Source: Fusibacter sp963666805
GTDB lineage: Bacteria > Bacillota > Clostridia > Peptostreptococcales > Acidaminobacteraceae
Assembly: GCA_963666805.2 (NCBI GenBank)
Contig: CAXXWR010000001.1
Span: 391,768 to 455,767, forward strand
Length of the DNA stretch: 64,000 nucleotides
Reading direction: 5' to 3'
This document shows positions 55,775 through 64,000 of the stretch, piece after piece (positions within the stretch are counted from its first letter, which is position 1; every line of letters begins with the position of its first letter). The notes under the pieces were generated by a model. It was given only the letters and a program-made list of their open reading frames with translations. It was not told where the DNA came from and did not search any database. The translations under genes were made by a program, and so were the position numbers.

Positions 55775-56971
55775 ATGGAAACCTTCACTTTTTACAATAA
55801 TCCTGACCTCAATACAAGTGACTTCTTGAGTCATAGAAATCAAATTAATATTCATCGCATGTCGATTTTTAATAAGGCTATTATTTTTTTAGAACTTGTA
55901 TTTTTATTTCTCGCTTTTTATTCCTACACATTGGAACCCTATTCGCCTTTTCATTATGTTAATTACATGATAATGTACAGTTTTATGATTGGCTTAAATC
56001 TAGTCTCTTATCTCCTATTTAGGCGTTATTCTCCCCAAAAAAATAATATGAAATATGAAAAAAAATATTATCGTCTCACCTTAATTTTTCTATTTCTTTT
56101 TGTATTATGGGGAGCCATCGTTAGCATTATGGACCAACACTTATATGGGTCACTCAGTGCCTTCTTTGTCAATATTATCATTGTCATTGCCATCTTCAAT
56201 ATTAATTCCAAACATATCACTTTAATCGAAATTTTATCGATTTCAGTCCTCTATATTGGCATAATATTTTTCCAAAAAGATGGTGATATCTTACGTGGAA
56301 ACTTTGTTAACAGTAGCGTCTTTCTTGTTTTTACTCTTATAGCTTTCAATATCCACTACCATCAATTCTGTAAAAGCTATTTAGAATCAAAAACACTGAA
56401 AAACCAGATTAGAGAAAATATTATGATTCAAATGAACCTTGAAAATCAAATTAATCAGCTCTCTGAAAAAGCGAATATTGATGCTTTAACTCATCTTCCC
56501 AATCGCCGTGGTTTGCACCACTACCTTCAAAAAATAAAAAAAGCCCACTTGATTGAAAGTGTGCCCATTTGTTTTATTATGATGGATATTGATTATTTTA
56601 AAACCTATAACGATAACTATGGTCATATTGCTGGCGATAAAGTCTTAGTAAAAGTCAGCAACGTTCTGGAAGAAATGCAAGTAACGAATCAAGAATTTGT
56701 CTGCCGCTTTGGTGGTGAAGAATTCCTTTACATTTCAGTTGGTCAAAATTTACGCGAAGCCAATCAACTGTCCAACCAAATCAAGGAAAAAATTAAAGCC
56801 CTCCACATCTCCCATGGCCATTCAGATGTAAGCCCTTACTTAACTCTAAGTTTTGGCATTCACATCTGTTCGGTTGGAGATTTGGAGGACTTTGAAAGTC
56901 ATATTGACGCAGCGGACCGCGCACTTTACGATGCCAAAAACTCTGGCAGAAATAGTATTTTCTCAAGATAG
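55775..56971 (+). CDS. Membrane GGDEF protein, predicted diguanylate cyclase
   Basis: The start at 55775 follows GAAAGGAGC; an earlier in-frame ATG (55754) sits before the ribosome binding site. The 398-residue protein has about six membrane segments (residues 30-205) and a GGDEF domain with the active motif RFGGEEF, DALTHLPNRRGLH at its start and RALYDAKNSGRN at its end, so it should make c-di-GMP. It is divergent from the XRE/B12 regulator gene, sharing the intergenic region. It is the last gene of the clostridial part; the seam begins just after its stop. Confidence 0.9.
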   Translation: METFTFYNNPDLNTSDFLSHRNQINIHRMSIFNKAIIFLELVFLFLAFYSYTLEPYSPFHYVNYMIMYSFMIGLNLVSYLLFRRYSPQKNNMKYEKKYYRLTLIFLFLFVLWGAIVSIMDQHLYGSLSAFFVNIIIVIAIFNINSKHITLIEILSISVLYIGIIFFQKDGDILRGNFVNSSVFLVFTLIAFNIHYHQFCKSYLESKTLKNQIRENIMIQMNLENQINQLSEKANIDALTHLPNRRGLHHYLQKIKKAHLIESVPICFIMMDIDYFKTYNDNYGHIAGDKVLVKVSNVLEEMQVTNQEFVCRFGGEEFLYISVGQNLREANQLSNQIKEKIKALHISHGHSDVSPYLTLSFGIHICSVGDLEDFESHIDAADRALYDAKNSGRNSIFSR

Positions 56972-57003
56972 TCTAGCTCTATAAAGTGTATAGAAGCCAG
57001 TCA
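56972..57003. other. Seam between clostridial and Bacteroidetes-like DNA
   Basis: To the left, genes carry Shine-Dalgarno sites and clostridial families. To the right they do not, and the families are Bacteroidetes. A Bacteroidetes-like reading frame is lost inside this stretch. No repeat, integrase, tRNA or transposon end is visible at the boundary. Confidence 0.75.
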
Positions 57004-57067
57004 GCCAGATTAGAAAATTGCGAGCATGTGCTTCGCTAACTTGATAAGTTGTGTTGAAAATCAGCAT
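57000..57067 (-). pseudogene. Truncated 5' end of a DUF4286-like Bacteroidetes gene
   Basis: An ATG at 57067 opens a frame starting MLIFNTTYQVSEAHARNFL, then IWL, which resembles the N-terminus of DUF4286 proteins of Bacteroidetes. The resemblance fades at the seam and the frame meets TGA after about 34 codons, inside the end of the diguanylate cyclase gene. A Bacteroidetes-type promoter element stands 21 bases upstream. The gene is cut by the junction, not decayed by point changes. Confidence 0.55.
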
Positions 57068-57087
57068 AGTCTTTCTTTTTTTATATG

Positions 57088-57095
57088 CAAAGATA
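57088..57095 (-). promoter_or_regulatory. Bacteroidetes-type -7 promoter element
   Basis: TATCTTTG on the minus strand matches the TAnnTTTG element of Bacteroidetes. It lies just before the truncated DUF4286-like frame; a TTG-containing element lies further upstream. Confidence 0.5.
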
Positions 57096-57463
57096 ACAAC
57101 TATTTCTCATAATTACTTCAATATGAGCCGTGAAAAGATGGTGTCTTATATTAGTGTTGTAGAAAATAGAATACTCTTTTTTGTACACAGATAAAAAGAA
57201 AAGGATGGATATAGCTTACTTGTCAAGTTTTTGTCAAGTCATTTTCTTGTTTGTGTACAAATAAATGATAAGAAAATCGATAAATACATGATCATTTCTC
57301 TCGCGATAGTAAAATGCGAATTATTTGTCAATAATAATATGCTGTACTTCTGTTGGGTATGATTACTTTTGTCATCGAATTCTGTAATTATTTGCAGACT
57401 ATTAAGTTCCAACAGCAAATACAAAGTTTCTCACAATAATAATCAGAATTCTCTCTAATATAG
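57096..57463. other. Gene-free stretch with a perfect inverted repeat
   Basis: No supported gene is seen in this A/T-rich stretch. TTGTACACA (57181-57189) and TGTGTACAA (57252-57260) form a perfect 9-bp inverted repeat with 62 bases between. It could be a protein-binding pair; nothing shows its function. Confidence 0.35.
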
Positions 57464-57492
57464 AAACCAGTGCAGTGATGCACTGGTTTTTG
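57464..57492 (+). terminator. Hairpin terminator-like element
   Basis: AAACCAGTGCA (57464-57474), loop GTGA and TGCACTGGTTT (57479-57489) form a perfect 11-bp stem followed by T residues on the plus strand. No intact plus-strand gene ends before it in the Bacteroidetes part. On the minus strand it lies 3' of the Gate-domain gene, for which the T run is weak. Confidence 0.6.
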
Positions 57493-57559
57493 TACTTTTA
57501 GACTTGTCTTACGATGTGATTATCGTATTTAGCGATTTTGAGTACGCAGTGTATTCTAT

Positions 57560-58726
57560 CTACAGAGTAGCACAAAGAGATAGAGCATGAATAATGACGA
57601 CCAAAAAGTGTGCAAAAATACCAGCACATAGACCACCAATTGTATGTGCTATTATAGCTTTAGAAGTTAGTTCTCGAAATCCTAAAGAATCTAGCATGGC
57701 TGTGTGAGTACTTAGGTATCCACTCCAACACATTCCTATTGCTGTGAAAACAGCTATCGCATTACCGTCTAGAATACCAGCATCTTGAAATTTGGGAATG
57801 AGTCCTAGTGCTGCTCCAACAGCACCAAGGGCAGTAATAGGGAATGCAATCAGTTTTGTGTCGTGGAAACCAAATAGAAATGAAAAGACTCCATTTACTT
57901 TGTTGGCCAGTTCTGGAAGAAGAGCTATCCCTTCATAAGCAGATCCTGTATAATCTCCTGACGTATTTGGACCGAAGGTGAGCATCATAACAAAGGTAGA
58001 TATGATTAATACACCTGGGATAATAGCCAAGCCCAAATCCACGCCAGATTTTCCTCCATCCAAAATACTATTTAAAATACGTAGGAAAACTGAGCCTTCA
58101 CTTTGTAAAGTGATTTTTTCATCGTGCCCCTCTTCTACATAGCCACATTTGAGTTCTGGATTGGACCTCAAAATAAATGTTTGCATCAATCTTGTGGAAA
58201 TAATACTACCTACGATGGCACCGCTAAGTCCAACTAATGCCGCACTTACAAATCCTCGTCCCGCCATGAAGACAATGACCACTAGTCCCATGCCAAACGC
58301 TGTCCCGAAGTTCGTGAAAGAAATGATTTGATACTTTTCGAAATACTTATTGAAATGCTTATCTTTTGATAATGAAATAATGGCGGGATTGTCTGATAAG
58401 AAAGTCAATACGCCACCTAATGCAGCTACACCTGGTAGATTATAAAGTGGTCCCATAAGATACCGCAATCCACGTTCCAATAAGCGCACGACACCAAATT
58501 CAATAAGCAAGTTTCCCAATGCTCCTGAAAGAACAGTAATAGCCATGATATATAAGACTGTGTCTATAATCAGTTTATAGGCCGTATTCATCATTGTGTT
58601 GAGCATATTGGATGTACCCATAATATGGGCAATATACCCAAATATGGATAGAAAACACACAAGAAAGAGTAGGGCCTCAAGACTACGTTTGGTACTTGTA
58701 GGTAAGTTTATCTTACTAAATTTCAT
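57560..58726 (-). CDS. Nucleoside-recognition (Gate) domain membrane protein
   Basis: The 388-residue membrane protein has about ten hydrophobic segments and two Gate-like halves, with LTFLSDNPAIISLSKD in the first and SGYLSTHTAMLDSLGFREL in the second. It resembles the CD0519/CD1768-type membrane family. Transport is likely, but the cargo is unknown. No Shine-Dalgarno site precedes the ATG at 58726, in contrast to the left part of the window. Confidence 0.7.
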   Translation of the reverse strand: MKFSKINLPTSTKRSLEALLFLVCFLSIFGYIAHIMGTSNMLNTMMNTAYKLIIDTVLYIMAITVLSGALGNLLIEFGVVRLLERGLRYLMGPLYNLPGVAALGGVLTFLSDNPAIISLSKDKHFNKYFEKYQIISFTNFGTAFGMGLVVIVFMAGRGFVSAALVGLSGAIVGSIISTRLMQTFILRSNPELKCGYVEEGHDEKITLQSEGSVFLRILNSILDGGKSGVDLGLAIIPGVLIISTFVMMLTFGPNTSGDYTGSAYEGIALLPELANKVNGVFSFLFGFHDTKLIAFPITALGAVGAALGLIPKFQDAGILDGNAIAVFTAIGMCWSGYLSTHTAMLDSLGFRELTSKAIIAHTIGGLCAGIFAHFLVVIIHALSLCATL

Positions 58727-58858
58727 AGTTATAGGTCAATGAGATGGTTAAAAATCAATTGACGTAAATATAAACTATTCTACTAGAACGCATTCAATAA
58801 TGCCTTATAAAAACTAGATGTTATTGAACATCGTGTGTGACCATTTTATTTCTAGTCT

Positions 58859-60271
58859 CTATTTTGTATAAAAATTAATGATACGAGTGAGCGCACGTTG
58901 ACATACTGGACAAAAAGCTTTGGCATCGTTTGTTCGCATCCTGCAGTCGGGAGTTGATCGGTAAGTTCCCTTTTCCTGGTAACCAGCTCCTTCGTACACT
59001 CCAGTTTTAGTTGTCGAGTGTATATCAGCAGAAGTAGTATTTGGAGTTGGGGTTGGAATGGAACACCCTTTAGAAAGCATATCCTTCCATTTAGCTTTGA
59101 AATTGTGTAGAGTGGTAATATTGGGTTCCCATGGTTCACGATCACTGGGATAATAAGAGTCATCGCCTGCATTGGCGTATGCATATTCATCTGCTAAACC
59201 ACCGAAACTATGACCGAATTCATGTGTGACTACTGGCCAAAATAAAGCGTGATGAGCAGTTGTTAGCGTGTAACTATTATATATGCCTCCACCACCATAC
59301 GTGTCCGTATTTGCCAAAACAATGATGTGCTCATAAGGAAAACCTGCTAGTAGATTATGTAATTTTTTTAATCGTTGCGTTGTCAAGTAACGGCGAGAAT
59401 AAAAAGTATCAAAATGTGATGATACCGCTGTCTCTTTCCATTCTCCATTACGTGGAATGGTGACTCCCGAGTCTATTGATGGACTGCATACGGCTAAGAA
59501 ATTGAAGCGATTGCTGTATTTCGAGAAGGGTGCATAGCTTGTGATGCTCCTGATTGCCATTTTAGCATCTTCCTTAAAAGTATCCATCTCATCTGCTGTA
59601 TATCCTTCAGCTACTATAGCTACGTCAATAGCCTGCTTGGGATCATGCCAAGGCATTTGTGAAACATCTATTGTAGTTTCAGCCTTTGAGTTGTTAGATA
59701 TTTGGATGTATTCATGGGCAGTCTTCTTTTGTGACGAAGCAGCATCAACTTTCCTAATTAAGATATCTTTGGGGGATATAGGATGAATGAAGTCAGCAAT
59801 AGTATCTTGATGGGCATTGCGCAAAATAATTTCTACTTCAGCATCATGAAGAGGCATCGGTATTTGAAAACAGTTTTCAAAAGCTCTACTGCGTTGTTTG
59901 GCTTCAGGAGTCAAAATCCATTCTTGGAAAAGCGAAGAGAAACTAGTTCGGTAAATAGTTTTCTGCGTTTTTAGGTCTCTCACTCTAATATCACCATTCC
60001 CTAGCAAAGGTAATTTATTGAGATTATGACGCCTTCCGACCCATTGATCCCATAATACCATTTCTGAAAGGCTGATGTCTTGTTTGTGTACATCACCACT
60101 AAAAATGTAATCTAGACGTAAAGTTTTGTCGCTAAAGAAGGTGTTAAAATTCACCTTTTCACTCAATGACGAATGAGTAAAAGTACTCGTCTTGACTTTT
60201 TCTTGTGCTGCACTTTCTAGATTTAAGTTAGCGTAACACACTATTAACAGTATAAAAAATAAATTTTTCAT
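58859..60271 (-). CDS. M64 family metallopeptidase (IgA-peptidase-like), secreted
   Basis: Start at 60271 gives a signal peptide (MKNLFFILLIVCYANLNLES). The N-terminal half (about 30-190) is the beta-rich M64 N-terminal domain, and the peptidase follows, with zinc motif H350-E-F-G-H354 in THEFGHSFGGLADEY. Near the end CPVCQRALTRIINF is typical of the family. It has 470 residues. The family name comes from an IgA protease, but most Bacteroidetes members have unknown substrates. It is divergent from the Lrp-type regulator gene. Confidence 0.9.
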   Translation of the reverse strand: MKNLFFILLIVCYANLNLESAAQEKVKTSTFTHSSLSEKVNFNTFFSDKTLRLDYIFSGDVHKQDISLSEMVLWDQWVGRRHNLNKLPLLGNGDIRVRDLKTQKTIYRTSFSSLFQEWILTPEAKQRSRAFENCFQIPMPLHDAEVEIILRNAHQDTIADFIHPISPKDILIRKVDAASSQKKTAHEYIQISNNSKAETTIDVSQMPWHDPKQAIDVAIVAEGYTADEMDTFKEDAKMAIRSITSYAPFSKYSNRFNFLAVCSPSIDSGVTIPRNGEWKETAVSSHFDTFYSRRYLTTQRLKKLHNLLAGFPYEHIIVLANTDTYGGGGIYNSYTLTTAHHALFWPVVTHEFGHSFGGLADEYAYANAGDDSYYPSDREPWEPNITTLHNFKAKWKDMLSKGCSIPTPTPNTTSADIHSTTKTGVYEGAGYQEKGTYRSTPDCRMRTNDAKAFCPVCQRALTRIINFYTK

Positions 60272-60369
60272 TACATTTTCTGATAATTTAAGGGTTAAAA
60301 CGTTCAGATTGGGATTTAAACCTCTATTTTTGTGCAATATACAAACAAAATAAGAGAATAATAAGTATT

Positions 60370-60843
60370 ATGGGACACCATCAACTAGACTCATTGGATG
60401 AGCAAATCTTAAATTTAGTAGCCGACAACGCCCGTATTCCATTTTTGGAAGTCGCTCGTGCATGCAATGTGTCAGGAGCAGCTATCCATCAACGAATTCA
60501 GAAATTAACCAACTTAGGTATCCTAAAGGGTTCACAATATGTTATTGATCCTCAGAAAGTGGGATATGAAACTTGTGCATATATTGGCGTTTACCTGAAA
60601 GATCCAGCAAGTTTTAAAGTCGTTGCAGAAAAGATGCAATCTATTCCAGAAATTGTGGAATGTCACTTTACAACAGGCAAGTATGATATGTTTATCAAGA
60701 TCTATGCAAAGAATAATCGTCATTTGATGCGTATTATTCACGACAAGCTGCAGCCGCTTGGTTTAGCTCGAACGGAAACTTTAATATCCTTTGATGAATA
60801 TATTAAACGTCAAATTCCTATCGATGGTGTCTCTGAAGATTAA
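60370..60843 (+). CDS. Lrp/AsnC family transcription regulator
   Basis: The 157-residue protein has an N-terminal helix-turn-helix (LDEQILNLVADNARIPFLEVA, then AIHQRIQKLTNLGIL) and a C-terminal RAM domain with VECHFTTGKYDMFIKIYA. No Shine-Dalgarno site precedes the ATG. The effector is probably an amino acid; the target is unknown. It shares a 98-base gap with the divergent M64 gene. Confidence 0.93.
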   Translation: MGHHQLDSLDEQILNLVADNARIPFLEVARACNVSGAAIHQRIQKLTNLGILKGSQYVIDPQKVGYETCAYIGVYLKDPASFKVVAEKMQSIPEIVECHFTTGKYDMFIKIYAKNNRHLMRIIHDKLQPLGLARTETLISFDEYIKRQIPIDGVSED

Positions 60844-60866
60844 TCATAACTCAGTAAACATCTGAA

Positions 60867-61358
60867 TTAACGACGGATGTAATCAGTAAAACAATAAGCG
60901 TGAAGGTGCTTTTCATCTGCAAGATGAGGCTCTTTCACGCTTATTTTCCATATTGAATCGTCAATCGTAGGAAAAAAAGCATCAGCTTGGGGGGCAGTCG
61001 CTTCGATATGTGTGATGCACAGTACATCTGCATGCCCGATTGTTTCCGCGTATATTTGTGCTCCCCCTATAACATATACAGTCTCATTTGAGGCACAGCT
61101 TCCTAGTGCTTCGTTCAATGAGCTAAAAACTTCGGCGCCAGCCAATTCTAATGATGTATTGTGTGAGAGAACAATATTTCTTCTATTGGGTAATGCACCA
61201 TTTGGTAACGATTCGAATGTCTTACGTCCCATTAGAATCGTATGTCTAGTAGTCAAGGCTTTGAAACGTTTGAGATCATTAGGAAGCCAAAATAAAAGCT
61301 TACCTTTATGCCCAATAGCTCCACGTTGGTCTAAGGCTGCTATGAGGATTAATTGCAT
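60867..61358 (-). CDS. folA: Dihydrofolate reductase
   Basis: DHFR reduces dihydrofolate with NADPH. The 163-residue protein has the start LIAALDQRGAIGHKGKLLFWLPNDL, ILMGRKTFESLP and VYVIGGAQIYAE. It is convergent with the Lrp-type gene (24-base gap). No Shine-Dalgarno site is seen. Confidence 0.95.
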   Translation of the reverse strand: MQLILIAALDQRGAIGHKGKLLFWLPNDLKRFKALTTRHTILMGRKTFESLPNGALPNRRNIVLSHNTSLELAGAEVFSSLNEALGSCASNETVYVIGGAQIYAETIGHADVLCITHIEATAPQADAFFPTIDDSIWKISVKEPHLADEKHLHAYCFTDYIRR

Positions 61359-61382
61359 GGGATATTGTGGTTAATAAACAGA

Positions 61383-61417
61383 CCTACAGCTCAGTCTTAT
61401 CCGACTTTTGCTGTAGG
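61383..61417. terminator. Hairpin between the phnA-like gene and folA
   Basis: CCTACAGC (61383-61390) pairs with GCTGTAGG (61410-61417) over a 19-base loop. A short T run lies on the plus side only, so its role as a terminator for the minus-strand genes is doubtful. Confidence 0.4.
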
Positions 61418-61439
61418 CTATTTTTGTTGTATGTATTGG

Positions 61440-61775
61440 TTACTTCTTTAAGAAACATGTCTTAAGTACAATGCTAGAACCGTCAATTTTACAATCGACT
61501 TCTTCTGGATTTTCAGTAAGACGGATACTTTTTACTTTAGTACCTCGTTTAATAACCATAGAAGAACCTTTTACTTTCAAATCTTTGATGACTGTTACTG
61601 CATCGCCATCTTCAAGTAGTGTACCATTAGAATCTTTGCAAATCGTTGCTTCAGCTGCGGCTGCAGCTTCTTCTGGTGTCCACTCATGATTGCAATCCAT
61701 ACATACATGGAGTGTACCATCAAAATAATTGTTCGTTGTACCGCATTCTGGGCAAATTGGATTTGTTTCGCTCAT
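61440..61775 (-). CDS. PhnA/YjdM-type zinc-ribbon protein
   Basis: The 111-residue protein has a zinc ribbon (CPECGTTNNYFDGTLHVCMDC, cysteines at about 9, 12, 28 and 31), a linker rich in Ala and Glu, and the PhnA domain (KDSNGTLLEDGDAVTVIKDLKVKG and later VDCKIDGSSIVLKT). The name comes from the phosphonate operon region of E. coli, but a role in phosphonate use is not established for the family. Confidence 0.88.
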   Translation of the reverse strand: MSETNPICPECGTTNNYFDGTLHVCMDCNHEWTPEEAAAAAEATICKDSNGTLLEDGDAVTVIKDLKVKGSSMVIKRGTKVKSIRLTENPEEVDCKIDGSSIVLKTCFLKK

Positions 61776-61793
61776 CTTTTACTATAAAATTGT

Positions 61794-62898
61794 TTATGAA
61801 TGAATATCTACGTGACGACTCGGAGGAAGTTCACGATTACGTTTATCTATTTGTGCTACTACATTTAGTGCCAATTGGTGGAAAGCCTTACCAGTGATGC
61901 TCTCTGGATCAAGTGCTACTGGTGCACCGACGTCACCTCCTTCACGGATTCCTTGTACCAATGGAAATTTCTGCAAGAAGAGGAACGTTCATCTCTTCTG
62001 CGAGACGTTTAGCACCTTCTTTACCAAAGATATAGTATTTATTATCAGGCAATTCTTCTGGAGTGAAGTAAGCCATATTCTCAACCAATCCTAAGATAGG
62101 TACATTGACCTTATCATTAGTAAACATATTGATACCTTTTCGTGCATCAGCAAGTGCCACATCTTGTGGAGTACTGATTACGATAGCTCCAGTCATTGCA
62201 ATATTTTGTACAATAGTAAGGTGCACATCACTAGTACCAGGAGGCAAATCGATAAGGAAATAATCCAATTCTCCCCAATTACAATCTGCAATTAACTGTT
62301 TCAGTGCATTACTTGCCATACCTCCTCGCCACAACGTCGCTTGGTCTGGATCTACAAAGAAACCGATAGACAATAAAGTAACGCCATATTTTTGTACTGG
62401 AACGATGACTTCACGTCCGTCAATATTATCTGCAACAGGGCGCGCATCTTCCACATTAAACATCTTAGGCATAGAAGGGCCAAAGATATCTGCATCAAGC
62501 AACCCCACCTTGTATCCTTGTTTAGCGAGTGCAACCGCAAGATTAGCTGAGACAGTTGATTTACCGACACCTCCCTTACCAGACGAAATACCAATAATAT
62601 TTTTAACTCCTTTAAGCATATTACCTGCTTCTGGACGTGGTGCCTGAAGTGTTTTAATGCTGATGTTACCTTCAATCTCTATACCTGGGATGTCGCGTTT
62701 AAGCGCAGCAACACAGGCCATACGTACTGATTTTAGAAATGGATCTGTTTCTTTCTCAAAAATGAGTGAAAAAGAAACCTTCATGCCTTCAATACGAATG
62801 TTATCTTCTACCATTCCAGCTTCCACTAGATTCTTTCCTGTACCAGGATAGCGCACAGTGCTTAATGAATCTAATACTAGTTTTGGATATAAAGCCAT
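61794..62898 (-). CDS. Mrp/NBP35 family Fe-S carrier ATPase, with a one-base frameshift
   Basis: Mrp-type P-loop ATPases carry Fe-S clusters. The first 310 or so residues read in frame: a DUF59-like start, the deviant Walker A GKGGVGKST, LLDADIFGPSMP, and LIDLPPGTSDVHL. Near 61965-61967 the frame breaks; GAAATTTCC has one T too many, and removing it restores AEIPLVQGIREGGDVGAP through to the normal C-terminus at 61794. The call covers both pieces. A homopolymer sequencing error is as likely as a real mutation. Confidence 0.85.
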
Positions 62899-62983
62899 TT
62901 TCCTATTATTTTGATTTACTTATTATTACCTATGTGACGACAAACAATTACTTCTTTGGTGATTGTTTAGTTCTTATCTCATT

Positions 62984-63748
62984 TTATTTGCTTGTTGACA
63001 GTCCGCTACGTTTACTGCGGTTGTAACTTCTGTAACTGTCCAGTTCTATTTCTATATCTGGCTCTTCCAGTGGAGTATCAAGCGGCAATGACCATTGAAT
63101 ATATTTAATATTTAGTCCACGATCAAGCCATTGCTGTTCGTAGTATGTCTTAATATCTAAGATGTCATCTACCAAACCTTGGTTGTCATGATATAAATCT
63201 TTGGTCATCAAATGTACAGGCAAATGATTATGCTCTATCATGTACTTCGTATACGTAAAGAGGAAATCACTATCAGTTTTTAAATGTAAAGTAGCATTTG
63301 GAGTGATAAATTTACGATATCTCTCCATGAAGAATGTCGATGTCAATCTTTTGGTTGCTTTCTTCATTTGAGGATCAGAGAAAGTAAACCAAATCTCACT
63401 AACTTCATTGGATGCAAAAAATCGTTCGATAATCTCAATATTAGTACGAAGAAATGCAACATTACTAAGTCCATCACGGAGCGATTCAGTTGCCCCTGTC
63501 CACATTCGTGCTCCTTTTATATCTACACCAATAAAGTTCTTGTTTGGAAACATACGCGCTAAGCCCACGGTATATTCACCGCGACCACATCCAAGTTCAA
63601 GAACGATAGGATTGTCATTTTTGAAAAAATCCTTATGCCAACGACCTTTCATCTCGAAAGGAACTTCATCAATAATAGAATGAGGATATTCAAATACATG
63701 AGGATAGCTTGCCATGTCAGCAAACTTTTCTAATTTACCTTTTGCCAC
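62984..63748 (-). CDS. trmB: tRNA (guanine-N7)-methyltransferase
   Basis: TrmB makes m7G46 in tRNA using SAM. The 254-residue protein has the SAM motif VLELGCGRGEYTVGLA, FIGVDIKGARMW, and FTFSDPQMKKATKRL. The start is a GTG at 63748 with no Shine-Dalgarno site. It lies upstream of the Mrp-type gene, both on the minus strand. Confidence 0.94.
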   Translation of the reverse strand: MAKGKLEKFADMASYPHVFEYPHSIIDEVPFEMKGRWHKDFFKNDNPIVLELGCGRGEYTVGLARMFPNKNFIGVDIKGARMWTGATESLRDGLSNVAFLRTNIEIIERFFASNEVSEIWFTFSDPQMKKATKRLTSTFFMERYRKFITPNATLHLKTDSDFLFTYTKYMIEHNHLPVHLMTKDLYHDNQGLVDDILDIKTYYEQQWLDRGLNIKYIQWSLPLDTPLEEPDIEIELDSYRSYNRSKRSGLSTSK

Positions 63749-63797
63749 TTTTAAAATTTAATTATACTGATTGTACATTTTTGCTATTGCACGTTGA

Positions 63798-64000
63798 TTA
63801 CTCAACAATAGTCACCCAACCATGTGTATCAGGTGCATCACCATACTGAATAGCACGAAGCGTATGGTATAATTTTTCACTGATAGGACCTGGTTTACCG
63901 TCTTCAGAGAAGATATACTCTACATCTTTTTCAGGGTCATCTATGCGTGATATTGGGCTGATTACAGCTGCAGTTCCACAAGCCCCTGCTTCTTCGAATG
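63798..64000 (-). CDS. ilvE: Branched-chain aminotransferase, C-terminal part
   Basis: The last 67 codons of a gene that begins beyond the right edge. EEAGACGTAAVISPI, GKPGPISEKLYHTLRAIQYG and the end DTHGWVTIVE match the branched-chain aminotransferase family. PLP lysine and N-terminus are outside the window. Confidence 0.88.
   Translation of the reverse strand, partial: FEEAGACGTAAVISPISRIDDPEKDVEYIFSEDGKPGPISEKLYHTLRAIQYGDAPDTHGWVTIVE

Noticed and set aside
57239..57424. A 61-codon minus-strand reading frame
   Set aside because: It has no start context, no recognisable protein and lies in the A/T-rich gap; it is probably chance.
56972..64000. Horizontally acquired genomic island as the explanation for the right-hand part
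   Set aside because: The genes are ordinary housekeeping genes, no integrase, tRNA target, transposon end or flanking repeat is visible, and a gene is cut at the boundary. A contig chimera is simpler.

Overview
The window joins two unlike pieces of DNA. Bases 1 to about 56,990 look like a low-GC Firmicute of class Clostridia, possibly near Lachnospirales. The evidence is strong Shine-Dalgarno sites before nearly every gene, consensus sigma-A promoters, three T-box leaders, HydF/HydG/TM1266, DUF4364, a YcbA/YcbB-type two-component pair and an M55 D-aminopeptidase. Bases from about 57,000 to the right edge look like Bacteroidetes (Bacteroidales). Genes there lack Shine-Dalgarno sites, a TAnnTTTG promoter element is visible, and the content is M64 peptidase, Lrp, DHFR, PhnA, Mrp, TrmB and IlvE. 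The seam lies just after the stop of a diguanylate cyclase gene and cuts a Bacteroidetes gene (DUF4286-like) after about 22 codons. An assembly or cloning chimera is the simplest reading.

Clostridial part, left to right: hpt (partial), a 43-residue membrane microprotein and a deacetylase lipoprotein; a DUF4364 regulator and a secreted papain-like protease; a Val T-box followed by a GNAT gene and valS, then folC behind its own terminator; a LiaF-like membrane protein; a secreted peptidoglycan-binding protein; an aminotransferase-pepT-tcdA operon; an ABC exporter with a large membrane-anchored CARDB-type partner; a PilZ protein, a radical SAM protein and a hybrid kinase with its response regulator; the TM1266-hydG-hydF hydrogenase maturation operon behind an unidentified attenuator-like leader; a TPR-GAF-GGDEF protein beside a decayed EAL pseudogene; dppA; and a trp operon (trpE, trpGD, trpCF, trpB, trpA) under a Trp T-box with two antiterminator/terminator modules. 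Next come a Crp-family regulator, an NhaC antiporter, a YcbA/YcbB-like pair, a DUF2161 nuclease-like protein, pepA, the aspS::gatC-gatA-gatB operon, and an RND efflux operon led by an XRE/B12-binding regulator, then a diguanylate cyclase.

The most striking system is at 45,035-50,364. An AspRS carries GatC as a C-terminal domain, and gatA and gatB follow directly. The operon sits behind a perfect promoter and a T-box whose specifier reads AAC (Asn). The sequence therefore predicts a covalently tethered transamidosome for Asn-tRNA(Asn), induced by uncharged tRNA(Asn). The second is at 51,519-55,644: a helix-turn-helix/cobalamin-binding regulator with the CarH-type W-x9-EH signature, coupled to an RND pump, with a pair of direct repeats in front of it.

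All assignments come from reading the sequence and from knowledge of the families. No database search was run.
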